Shown here one piece after another: positions 1 to 6,602 of a DNA stretch of 11,754 bases (position 1 is the first letter of the stretch; each line of letters begins with the position of its first letter). The translations under genes were made by a program, and so were the position numbers. The notes under the pieces are model-generated. The model did no database searches and was not told the origin of the DNA. It saw only the letters and a list, made by a program, of their open reading frames with translations. This DNA is from Deltaproteobacteria bacterium (GTDB lineage Bacteria > UBA10199 > DSSB01): assembly GCA_021772695.1 (NCBI GenBank), contig JAJFLL010000211.1:1-11754 (forward strand), read 5' to 3'.

Positions 1-2
1 CC

Positions 3-821
3 AAGGATGCCGAATTGGTAGTGAGTCAAAAAAAAGCGGCCTTAGTGGATGCCCAAGCCAAATTACAACAAGCCAAAAGTGATTACGAGCGGGTGCGAAA
101 ACTCTATGAGGCGGGGAGTTCCTCTGCTGCGGAACTAGACGCAGCCTTGGCTCAATACCGGTCCGGTCGCGCCCACACAGACGCTGCCCAAAAAGATTTG
201 TCGTTGTCGGAACAGCAATTGGAATACACCACATTGAGAGCCGAGGTGGACGGTGAAATTACCGCCAAGACCTCTGAAGTTTATGAAACGGTCAATGCCG
301 GTCAAGAAATTGCCCGCATGGTCTCTGGTGAAGAAATCCGTGTGCAAATCGGAGTGCCAGAAGGCCTGGTCAGTTTTATCGAAACAGGGATGCCCGCTCA
401 GATCAAGTTTGAAACCCTTGCCGATAAGATTTTCGAGGCCAAGGTCATCGAAGTGGGACGCACCCCAACCGAAACCACCACTTATCCCGTGAAATTGCTC
501 TTGATCACCACGGATTCCCGGGTGCGGCCGGGCATGGCCGCCGATGTCACCTTTACTTTCACCGACGGTGAGACCGGCGGGCGCCTCTTGGTGCCTCCTC
601 AAGTGGTCGTGGGAGAAGGCCAAGAACGCTATGTCTGGGTCTATGACCCCAAGACCCATGAAGTGCATAAACAGATAATCGTGGTGGGTATATTAGAATC
701 CAAGGGATTGGTCATTCGTTCCGGACTCGAGGCCGGACAGACCGTCGTCACACGTGGTGTGCATCGTCTTGAAGAAGGGATGAAAGTAGAACCCATGCTT
801 GAGGTGGAAAAAAGTCTATGA
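3..821 (+). CDS. RND efflux periplasmic adaptor (membrane fusion protein), 5' part missing
   Basis: The reading frame is open from the left edge, so the start, signal peptide and first half of the hairpin lie outside the window; 272 codons plus the stop are visible. It begins in the second half of an alpha-helical coiled-coil hairpin rich in Ala, Gln, Lys and Glu. Next comes the second lipoyl half (ending TLRAEVDGEITAK and NAGQEIARM), a beta-barrel domain (about EIRVQIGVPEGLVSF to TTTYPVKLLL), and a membrane-proximal domain (LLVPPQVVV to the C-terminus, with the usual GLEAGQTVVTRGVHRL). Such adaptors link an inner-membrane RND pump to an outer-membrane channel. The stop overlaps the next gene's start by 4 bp (ATGA), so the pair is translationally coupled. 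The family is clear; the substrate cannot be read from the sequence. Confidence 0.93.
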   Translation, partial: KDAELVVSQKKAALVDAQAKLQQAKSDYERVRKLYEAGSSSAAELDAALAQYRSGRAHTDAAQKDLSLSEQQLEYTTLRAEVDGEITAKTSEVYETVNAGQEIARMVSGEEIRVQIGVPEGLVSFIETGMPAQIKFETLADKIFEAKVIEVGRTPTETTTYPVKLLLITTDSRVRPGMAADVTFTFTDGETGGRLLVPPQVVVGEGQERYVWVYDPKTHEVHKQIIVVGILESKGLVIRSGLEAGQTVVTRGVHRLEEGMKVEPMLEVEKSL

Positions 822-3800
822 ATCTCGGTGCCTGGGCCATCAAAAATAACCGGACCGTTATCGTACTATTAGTACTGCTTTTTTTGGCCGGGCTGATGTC
901 TTTTAAAAAGATATCCAAACTCGAAGACCCCGAATTTACCATTCGTACCGCAGTAGTAGTGACGCAATTTCCCGGTGCATCGCCCCAAAAGGTCGAAGAA
1001 TTGGTCACCGACAAGCTTGAAGAGAAAATCCGGGAGATGTCCGAGATCGATTATATCGAATCGGAATCCTTGGCCGGGATCTCCATCATCAAGGTCAATC
1101 TATTAGACAGCTACCCCGATGTGGGGCCCCTATGGCAACGGCTGCGCGATAAGGTTTCTGATGCCCAGCCCTATCTGCCCGAAGGGGTTATGCCATCCAT
1201 GGTCAACGACGAGTTCGGTGATGTCTTCGGGGTGGTCTTTGCCATAACCTCAGACGGATTTTCTTACCGTGAACTCAAAGATTTGTCGGAACGGGTTCGT
1301 GATGAACTCAAACGTATCGAGAGCGTGGGCAAGGTGCAAATCTACGGCATTCAACCGGAACGCATCTATGTGGAATTTAGTAATGCGCGACTGGCTGAAT
1401 ACGGTGGCAATCCCCAGCAGGTTAGCCAAATTCTGGCCACGCAAAATGCCATCCAACCCAGTGGAGATGTTCAAGTGGGACCGGACCGAGTGGTCATTGA
1501 ATCCACCGGTGAATTTCATTCCGTCGAAGAACTGAAAAATACGGTGCTGCGCTTACCGGGAAAAGCGGGTGGGGTTTACCTCAAGGATATCGCCACGGTG
1601 ACTCGAGGCTATAAGGAGCCTGAGGCGCCGAGTACCTATATGAATGGCCGCCAATCTGTAGTGATCGCCGTGGCCATGCGCTCGGGCTTCAACATCATTA
1701 CCATGGGGCAAGAAATCAAGGACCGTCTGGACGAGATTCAAGACAAGTTGCCCGTGGGGCTCGATTTTGAGTGGTTGGTTTATTCACCCACCTTCGTTGA
1801 ACGTAGCATCAGTGATTTTAGCATCAATCTGCTCGAGGCCATCTTTTTTGTCTTGGTGGTGGTGCTAGTCTTTGCCGGTTTTCGCATGGGTATGATCGTG
1901 GGTGCCCTTGTGCCCATGGCCATGTTGATGTGTTTGGCCTTCATGCCCTTCTTCGGTGTGAAACTGCACAGTATTTCTATTGCGGCCCTGATCATTGCAC
2001 TTGGCATGTTGGTGGACAACGGCGTGGTGGTCACAGAAAATATCTTGGTTCGCCTGGGTAATGGCGAGGATCGCCTTCAGGCCTGTGTGGGTGCCGTCAA
2101 AGAGTTGGCCGTTCCCTTAATGGCGGCCACCCTGACAACCGTCGCAGCTTTTTCTCCGCTGATTTTAGCGGAAGGTTCCGCCAGTGAGTACGTTCAGTCC
2201 CTTTTTATCGTGGTGACGATTACTTTGATATGTTCCTGGATCTTATCCTTGACCATGATGCCCTTGCTTAGTTTTTACTTTTTAAAACCTCAGGCCCAAG
2301 AACAAAGTTTTGATTCGGGTCTGTATCGAAACTATAAAAAATTACTGCTCTGGGCCCTAAAAGAACGAAATAAATTTCTCTTCATCATCATGGGTTTATT
2401 TGTGCTTTCCCTCGTGGGCTTTCGTTGGGTGCCGAAAATATTTTTTCCGCCCAATTCGCGAGAAGTTGTTTTAGTGGATTTTTGGTTACCTTACGGTACC
2501 GATATCAGCACCACCTCCCAATCGGTCAAAACCCTCGAGAGCTGGATCCTGAAGGATCCTCAGGTGGATTCGGTCGGCAGCTTTATTGGTACCGGTGGGC
2601 CTCGATGGTACTTGGCCTTGAGTCCTGAACAAAATTACAATAATTTTGGTTTTTTGATCGTCAATCTCAAAGATCCCGATGCCGTCGATGCGACCATCGA
2701 TAAGATCAAGACCCACATCAACGACAACTTTCCCGATGCCAGGCCCCGTGTCTATAAATTAGAGATGGGCCCTCCAGTGGGTTATCCCATTCAGCTTCGG
2801 CTTACCGGTCGAAATATGGAAGAGCTTTATGTGCTGCGCGACAAGATTGAGGCCGAGATGGAAAGCGTTCCCGGCATGACCTCCATCCACGACAACTGGG
2901 GCGAATGGTCTAAGAAACTTAATATTTTAGTCAGCCAGGATCGAGCCAAGCGGGCTGGGCTGACCTCCCAAGAGATCGCCCTAAGTTTGCAAACCACCTA
3001 TTCGGGTCTCGAATCTACCCAATACCGGGAAGGTAAGGAGGTCATTCCTATCGTGATCCGTTCCCAAGAGGACTACCGCGACGATTTGGGTAAGATCTCT
3101 GGACTCAATGTCTACTCTTATAACGACAATATCAGCGTGCCCTTGATGCAGGTGGCCCAAACCGATATCACTTGGGAACCCTCCGACATTCGCCGGCGCA
3201 ATCAGGTGCGCACCATGACCATCAAGGCCGATGTGAAAGGCCGGTATGCGAGCGCTGCCCTGGCCGAACTGCAACCCAAGATCAAAAAACTCACTGAGAG
3301 TCAGGCTTGGCCCGTAGGATATTTCGTCGAATATGGTGGTGAGATTGAAGAGTCCTCCAAGGCCCAGAAAAAAATTACCGCACCCTTGCCCTTTGCCATG
3401 ATGGCCCTGATCTTGATCCTGATGTTTCAGTTCAATTCTATTCGGCGAGTGGGTATCATTCTTTTGACTTTGCCATTGATGATGGTGGGGATTACCCCGG
3501 GACTGTTGGTCACCTGGTCGGCCTTCGGTTTCATGGCCATGGTGGGCATGATCAGTCTTCTTGGGATTATTGTGAATAATGCCATCATGCTCATCGATCG
3601 CATCGAGATCGAGCGGGCAGGGGGGCAACCGGTCTACGAGTCGGTGGTGCAGGCGGCACTGCAACGGCTTAGGCCGATCATCATGACGGCTACCACGACG
3701 ATCATCAGTTTGGTTCCCTTGGCCATTCAAGGTGGGGATTTTTGGCGGCCCATGGCGGTGACTCTGATGGCGGGGCTGTTATTTGCCACTGTCTTGACCT

Positions 3801-3859
3801 TGGTCTTATGTCCTGTGCTCTACTCCTGGTTTTTTAAGGCCGAAATCCCCAATGCCTAA
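818..3859 (+). CDS. RND-family efflux permease (HAE1/AcrB-like)
   Basis: A complete 1013-residue inner-membrane proton-driven pump, close to the usual 1010-1050 of the family. TM1 is about residues 13-28 and is followed by the large periplasmic loop (QFPGASPQKVEELVTDKLEE is a family signature). TM2-6 fall in the middle, a second periplasmic loop follows, and TM7-12 fill the C-terminal part, ending near WFFKAEIPNA. In TM4 the proton-relay motif reads GMLVDNGVVVTEN, with Asp400 kept and Asn401 where AcrB has its second Asp. In TM10 the motif is GIIVNNAIMLID, with Asn920-Asn921 where AcrB has Lys-Asn. Both variants occur in a large HAE1 subgroup, so an active pump is expected. A GAGGTG at 801-806 lies upstream of the ATG. 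No outer-membrane channel gene follows here. The substrate is unknown. Confidence 0.96.
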   Translation: MNLGAWAIKNNRTVIVLLVLLFLAGLMSFKKISKLEDPEFTIRTAVVVTQFPGASPQKVEELVTDKLEEKIREMSEIDYIESESLAGISIIKVNLLDSYPDVGPLWQRLRDKVSDAQPYLPEGVMPSMVNDEFGDVFGVVFAITSDGFSYRELKDLSERVRDELKRIESVGKVQIYGIQPERIYVEFSNARLAEYGGNPQQVSQILATQNAIQPSGDVQVGPDRVVIESTGEFHSVEELKNTVLRLPGKAGGVYLKDIATVTRGYKEPEAPSTYMNGRQSVVIAVAMRSGFNIITMGQEIKDRLDEIQDKLPVGLDFEWLVYSPTFVERSISDFSINLLEAIFFVLVVVLVFAGFRMGMIVGALVPMAMLMCLAFMPFFGVKLHSISIAALIIALGMLVDNGVVVTENILVRLGNGEDRLQACVGAVKELAVPLMAATLTTVAAFSPLILAEGSASEYVQSLFIVVTITLICSWILSLTMMPLLSFYFLKPQAQEQSFDSGLYRNYKKLLLWALKERNKFLFIIMGLFVLSLVGFRWVPKIFFPPNSREVVLVDFWLPYGTDISTTSQSVKTLESWILKDPQVDSVGSFIGTGGPRWYLALSPEQNYNNFGFLIVNLKDPDAVDATIDKIKTHINDNFPDARPRVYKLEMGPPVGYPIQLRLTGRNMEELYVLRDKIEAEMESVPGMTSIHDNWGEWSKKLNILVSQDRAKRAGLTSQEIALSLQTTYSGLESTQYREGKEVIPIVIRSQEDYRDDLGKISGLNVYSYNDNISVPLMQVAQTDITWEPSDIRRRNQVRTMTIKADVKGRYASAALAELQPKIKKLTESQAWPVGYFVEYGGEIEESSKAQKKITAPLPFAMMALILILMFQFNSIRRVGIILLTLPLMMVGITPGLLVTWSAFGFMAMVGMISLLGIIVNNAIMLIDRIEIERAGGQPVYESVVQAALQRLRPIIMTATTTIISLVPLAIQGGDFWRPMAVTLMAGLLFATVLTLVLCPVLYSWFFKAEIPNA

Positions 3860-4052
3860 CCTCCCACGGTGTGGAACTAAGCCATTTCCAAGGGTGAAAT
3901 GAACTATTCCCATTTGTTGCCAAATCAGTTAGGCCCTTGGCTCATTTCCGGGGCACTCAATTAAAATTTGGATATTATCGTTAGGGTTTTCACCAGAATG
4001 GAAATTTTGGGAACGTATCCTTGTCGGTAATTTCTGGTTAAGAGAGGAATCT
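3860..4052 (+). other. Intergenic region with interleaved inverted repeats
   Basis: No gene is seen in these 193 bases. CCAAGGG (3888-3894) and GAAATGA (3896-3902) are matched in the same order by their reverse complements CCCTTGG (3934-3940) and TCATTTC (3942-3948). That gives an A-B-A'-B' arrangement that could fold as a pseudoknot. A small hairpin ATTTG-TTGC-CAAAT sits between them at 3912-3925. No run of T follows, so this is not a standard intrinsic terminator, although it could mark the 3' end of the pump mRNA. A promoter for the lipoprotein gene must lie here or upstream; a TATTAT at 3973-3978 is a possible -10, but its -35 is poor. Confidence 0.4.
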
Positions 4053-4763
4053 ATGCGCATCATTTTAAAAACAACCCTATTCGTCTTTGGCTTAAGTTTT
4101 ATGGTTTCCTGTGGCAGCAGTGATTTTGTGGGAGACGGCTTCGCCCAGGAGAATGCCGCCAACGGTAACGCTGCCGGTTTTGTGGGGTCCAAGACCTCTC
4201 CGCTTTATCAGAATAACCAAGGCCCTCAGGGGCCACAAGGTGAGGTAGGTCCGGTCGGCAGTGTAGGCCCCCAAGGTGCGCAGGGTCCTCAAGGCCCCCA
4301 GGGGTTGATGGGACCGCAAGGCATCCAAGGGCCTGAAGGCCCGGCGGGAACGGGCGCTGATATTTTATCCGCCGATAACCTTTGGACCGGCATGAACTAC
4401 TTTATGGAAGACGTCTTTTTGGAAAATCACCTCGTCACCAGTGGACCCCAAACCACTCTCAGCGGACCCTGCACCGAGGAAAGCAGAATTACCGAGTTCG
4501 TCGGCAATGACACAGCAGGCCGGTTTAAAGTTACGACGCCCAGTACAGAAAATTGGGAGGTTTGTGAGGTCAATTTTGCCAAACCCTATAGTATTCCTCC
4601 CGTGTGTCATGCCTTTGCCATCGAGAACTTTGGCGACAGTTATTCGGTCACGGAAACCTGGGCCGATACCCAAAGGCTAACTTTCACGACCTTAAATCCT
4701 ATTACCAATACCTTTGTGGTTTACGGCTATCACTGTATCGGATTGGAAGACACCAACCCCTAA
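4053..4763 (+). CDS. Lipoprotein with collagen-like Gly-X-Y stretch
   Basis: A 236-residue exported protein. Lys6 and a hydrophobic stretch (about residues 7-18) end in the lipobox MVSC with Cys20 as the lipidation site. A low-complexity linker reaches residue 56. Residues 57-98 are 14 uninterrupted Gly-X-Y triplets, mostly GPQ, expected to form a collagen-type trimer stalk. The C-terminal 130 residues look like a compact beta domain with four cysteines (in SGPC, WEVC, PPVC, YHC) that could make two disulfides. The ending, a beta strand with PPVCHAF and then YGYHCIG, resembles small trimeric heads at the ends of bacterial and phage collagen-like fibres; that likeness is inference. AGAGGAA lies just upstream of the ATG. 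Probably a surface or periplasmic adhesin-like stalk; no partner is evident. Confidence 0.88.
   Translation: MRIILKTTLFVFGLSFMVSCGSSDFVGDGFAQENAANGNAAGFVGSKTSPLYQNNQGPQGPQGEVGPVGSVGPQGAQGPQGPQGLMGPQGIQGPEGPAGTGADILSADNLWTGMNYFMEDVFLENHLVTSGPQTTLSGPCTEESRITEFVGNDTAGRFKVTTPSTENWEVCEVNFAKPYSIPPVCHAFAIENFGDSYSVTETWADTQRLTFTTLNPITNTFVVYGYHCIGLEDTNP
4221..4346 (+). repeat. Collagen-like triplet repeat (14 Gly-X-Y)
   Basis: In-frame 9-bp periodicity coding for Gly-X-Y. Pro is in the X position of 9 triplets and Gln is often in Y. Codon choice varies between units (ggc, ggg, ggt, gga), so the protein repeat is kept although the DNA units have diverged. This suggests selection on the protein rather than fresh replication slippage. 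Confidence 0.9.
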
Positions 4764-4800
4764 TTACGACTTGTCACATTTCTTTGAACGGCATCTGTGA

Positions 4801-5394
4801 TTAATGTCTGGAAATAAGCTGACAAAATTTTAGGGCTGATTTCTTTGAATCAAAGGACGGCCCCCAAATTTTGGGGCCTGAATGGGATAAAAAATCCAAT
4901 ACTTTTTTCTTGAAAAGTCCCAACTCGGTGGAACGGGGGCTTTCCAAAAAGGCTTGTGACCATATTTGAATGGCTTTTTTGGCATCAATCTTTTGCTTCT
5001 TAAATACCGCAACCATGTCTGCGATATCGTCACCAGTATAACGATTCATTTTTCCTACTGACCAAATTATGGGATCAAGAAAGTAAACTTGAAATTCACC
5101 CCATTGTTTGAAAAGCTTCGCACCCTTTTTAAAATCACCAAAACCTACCATGCCCCAGCGACTAATATCCTCTGTGAACTCCAGGGGAATACCTTCCCTT
5201 TCACCCTGTTCAATTAATATTTTAGATATTTCGTCCCAATTGGCATCGGCCTGTAGGGCGAAATCCAGGTCAACGGTGGGACGCCTCCCTCCCCAATACA
5301 GAGCAGCAATACCCCCAGTTAGGTATATCTGAACGGGAGTCGTAATTTTTAGGGCGAGCTTTTCAAAAAATTGTTCTAATTCTTTAATCTTCAT
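4801..5394 (-). CDS. Nucleotidyltransferase-fold protein, probable toxin of a TA pair (DUF6036/AbiEii-like)
   Basis: With the start at 5394 it has 197 residues. The N-terminal part has the nucleotidyltransferase signature: GG at 27-28 (YLTGGIAALYWGG), then Asp42-Leu-Asp44 (TVDLDFAL), which would be the metal-binding carboxylates. A third acidic residue may be the Asp in VYFLDP. The C-terminal part is helical. ATG 5394 is chosen because AAGG sits 9 bases upstream; a frame-compatible ATG at 5418 lies deeper in the preceding gene with no clear site. It overlaps the XRE-type gene by 11 bp, as in antitoxin-first TA operons. Proteins of this kind are found beside HTH partners and in AbiE-like systems, where the toxin transfers nucleotides to RNA. 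The activity here is inferred. Confidence 0.82.
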   Translation of the reverse strand: MKIKELEQFFEKLALKITTPVQIYLTGGIAALYWGGRRPTVDLDFALQADANWDEISKILIEQGEREGIPLEFTEDISRWGMVGFGDFKKGAKLFKQWGEFQVYFLDPIIWSVGKMNRYTGDDIADMVAVFKKQKIDAKKAIQIWSQAFLESPRSTELGLFKKKVLDFLSHSGPKIWGPSFDSKKSALKFCQLISRH

Positions 5395-5872
5395 GAGTGT
5401 TACCTTGACTCGCGGCATATTTAGTGATTCGGCGAATTAAGTGGTTGAAATTCTCTTTACCCAAAAAATCAATAGCTGTTTGTTGGTAATCCCATGCCTT
5501 CCCCATCGACTTGATGGTAAGTCCTTTTTTTCCGGCTGCTCGAAGAATGGGGGCAATAGTAGGAAAAAGTTTTTCTCTAACCATTCTTAATTTCTGAGGA
5601 AGTTTAGGTTTGTCTTTCCAGAAGGACCCGGCAATCTGATCCATTTCAAAACGATCGAGGGGAGGTATTGGGGTAGGTGCTTCTTCCAGTAAGGTTCCCG
5701 GGGTAATTTCCAAGGCCGAGGCTAATCGTCTTAGGGTATGGATGGTGCAATCCCTTTTTCCCAATTCAATATTTATTAAATTGGGTCGGGGTATTCCGGC
5801 CGCCTCAGCCAGGGCGGCTTGGGTCAGGCCACGTTGGTTTCTCCATCGGCGGACTTGGGTGGCAAAATCCAT
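5384..5872 (-). CDS. XRE-family HTH regulator, probable antitoxin
   Basis: 162 residues. Residues 4-60 form a Cro/C1-type helix-turn-helix (QVRRWRNQRGLTQAALAEAAG, then IPRPNLINIELGKRDCTIHTLRRLASALEI). The C-terminal part (about 75-160) is basic and helical and could contact the partner protein. The downstream nucleotidyltransferase gene begins inside its last codons, so the two are made together. Ten bases upstream of the ATG is a palindrome placed between the -35 and -10 of a good promoter, the classic place for autorepression. No Shine-Dalgarno sequence precedes the ATG, and the predicted transcription start falls on or next to it, so translation may be leaderless. The family is certain; the antitoxin role is inferred from arrangement. 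Confidence 0.87.
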   Translation of the reverse strand: MDFATQVRRWRNQRGLTQAALAEAAGIPRPNLINIELGKRDCTIHTLRRLASALEITPGTLLEEAPTPIPPLDRFEMDQIAGSFWKDKPKLPQKLRMVREKLFPTIAPILRAAGKKGLTIKSMGKAWDYQQTAIDFLGKENFNHLIRRITKYAASQGNTHED

Positions 5873-5876
5873 TTTT

Positions 5877-5902
5877 AAAAAGTAGTATTTTTACTACCTT
5901 TT
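5877..5902. promoter_or_regulatory. Palindromic operator candidate for the XRE repressor
   Basis: GTAGTA (5882-5887), a TTTT spacer, then TACTAC (5892-5897) form a perfect 6-bp inverted repeat. It extends to 11-bp arms with one mismatch (AAAAAGTAGTA against AAAAGGTAGTA). It overlaps the -10 and spacer of the operon promoter, so binding would block polymerase. Binding by the neighbouring XRE protein is inferred. Confidence 0.6.
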
Positions 5903-5907
5903 GTCAA
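5879..5907 (-). promoter_or_regulatory. Promoter of the XRE/nucleotidyltransferase operon
   Basis: On the minus strand a perfect TTGACA (5907-5902) is followed by a 17-base spacer and TACTTT (5884-5879), which keeps the three most conserved -10 bases. Transcription would start near 5872-5873, at or next to the ATG of the XRE gene. Confidence 0.6.
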
Positions 5908-5974
5908 TTGGCCGCGACTTTACAGGCAGATCTGTTCTTCACCACCGTTTTGACATGGCCGCAAGGCTCTTCAC

Positions 5975-6002
5975 TTGACTATAATCGTAAAATAACGATA
6001 AT
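5975..6002 (+). promoter_or_regulatory. Promoter of the arsR-type gene
   Basis: TTGACT (5975-5980) and GATAAT (5997-6002), each five of six to consensus, are separated by 16 bases. The expected start is about 6009, the first base of the arsR ATG. A perfect TATAAT at 5980-5985 could serve as an alternative -10 but lacks a -35 at normal distance. Confidence 0.6.
5983..6000. promoter_or_regulatory. ArsR operator candidate 1
   Basis: AATCGTAAAATAACGATA is an imperfect inverted repeat (6 of 8 arm positions) lying between the -35 and -10 of the arsR promoter. It matches 16 of 18 bases of the second site at 6344-6361. The repeated occurrence before both genes of the pair supports it as the repressor's binding site. 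Confidence 0.72.
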
Positions 6003-6008
6003 AGGGGA

Positions 6009-6344
6009 ATGGTCACCACGGAGCTTTCCACTGAAGCCAAACACCTGTCCCCTTGGGAACGCTACTTGAATAGCGAAGAGGCCCTGGGGGTATTGTGGCA
6101 GGGTGCCAAGGCCTTGGCCCATCCGGTACGGGTGCAGATTCTCAAGTATATTAACTCTGAAAAATGCTGTTTTTGTGGGGAATTTTCTAAAAAATTAGAT
6201 TTGGCCCAATCCACCATTTCCCAACACCTCAAGGTGTTGAAAGAGGCGGGATTTCTCTGGGAAGAACCTCAAGGTCCCGCCGTTTGCTACGGGGTGAATC
6301 GGGCCAATTTGAAGAAATGGCAGGTTTTAGTGGCGGGTTTATAA
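6009..6344 (+). CDS. ArsR/SmtB-family metal-sensing repressor
   Basis: 111 residues with the family winged-helix fold. Residues 34-50 (KALAHPVRVQILKYINS) form the early helices, and AQSTISQHLKVLKEAGFLWEE (about 65-85) is the recognition helix and start of the wing. Cys53, Cys54 and Cys56 (EKCCFCGEF) fall where ArsR carries its Cys-X-Cys alpha-3 site for As(III)/Sb(III), so a soft metal or metalloid is the likely ligand. Which metal cannot be read. The N-terminal 30 residues are longer than in minimal members. The AGGG of the upstream AGGGGA lies only two bases from the ATG, unusually close, and the promoter suggests leaderless translation. The downstream small Cys-rich gene has its own copy of the operator. 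Confidence 0.93.
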   Translation: MVTTELSTEAKHLSPWERYLNSEEALGVLWQGAKALAHPVRVQILKYINSEKCCFCGEFSKKLDLAQSTISQHLKVLKEAGFLWEEPQGPAVCYGVNRANLKKWQVLVAGL

Positions 6345-6345
6345 A
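6317..6345 (+). promoter_or_regulatory. Possible second promoter, for the Cys-rich gene
   Basis: ATGGCA (6317-6322, four of six to TTGACA) and TATAAA (6340-6345, five of six) are 17 bases apart within the 3' end of the arsR-type gene. Transcription would start near 6352, inside the second operator, giving a short leader that carries the strong AAGGAGG. The -35 is weak, so this is tentative. Confidence 0.4.
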
Positions 6346-6361
6346 TCGTAAAATTACGATT
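6344..6361. promoter_or_regulatory. ArsR operator candidate 2
   Basis: AATCGTAAAATTACGATT has perfect 8-bp arms around a central AA. It begins on the last base of the arsR stop codon and ends just before the Shine-Dalgarno of the next gene. It is the cleaner copy of the site found in the arsR promoter. Confidence 0.75.
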
Positions 6362-6373
6362 AAGGAGGAAGCG

Positions 6374-6598
6374 ATGAAAATAGAACTGCAATTACAATTA
6401 GAACTGGGTGAGGTGGCTTGGGCGGTAAGAGATCGCTTGGGCCAAACGGTACCCTTGTCTTGTCTTTGTTATAAAAAGGGCGAAGAAGTGTGTTGTTGCG
6501 GCAAGTCCGGCTCGGTGTACTTTCAAAAGGTGCCGGTGGATGTGCCCACCGCCGACGAAATGGCAGGTCTAGAAATCCATAAGGATAAATGCTGTTAG
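6374..6598 (+). CDS. Small cysteine-rich protein, candidate metal-binding protein
   Basis: 74 residues, starting at ATG 6374, which has a strong AAGGAGG five bases upstream; the frame is open further upstream but the longer version would overlap the arsR gene. It holds seven cysteines: Cys30 and Cys32 (LSCLC), Cys40-42 (VCCCG) and the final Cys73-Cys74. There is no signal peptide or membrane segment, so it should be cytoplasmic. I recognise no family. Position behind an ArsR-type repressor and behind its own operator copy suggests a metal-induced thiolate protein, comparable in arrangement to SmtA behind SmtB although unrelated in sequence. A metallochaperone, or a small enzyme partner giving or receiving thiols, are alternatives. 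The stop is 4 bases from the end of the convergent VWA gene. Confidence 0.75.
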   Translation: MKIELQLQLELGEVAWAVRDRLGQTVPLSCLCYKKGEEVCCCGKSGSVYFQKVPVDVPTADEMAGLEIHKDKCC

Positions 6599-6602
6599 TC
6601 TA

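Noticed and set aside
2981..3730. Long antisense open frame (249 codons) within the RND permease gene
   Set aside because: It lies opposite a clearly recognised pump gene, and its product is His/Gln/Asp-rich low-complexity sequence without a domain, as expected of a complementary-frame shadow.
4859..4878. GC-rich palindrome GGCCCC...GGGGCC near the end of the nucleotidyltransferase gene
   Set aside because: It lies inside the coding frame (GPKIWGP) with no following U-run on either strand, so it is not an intrinsic terminator.
5950..5985. TTGACA at 5950 paired with the perfect TATAAT at 5980
   Set aside because: The spacer would be 24 bases, far outside the 16-18 range. The pair TTGACT/GATAAT at 16 bases is better.
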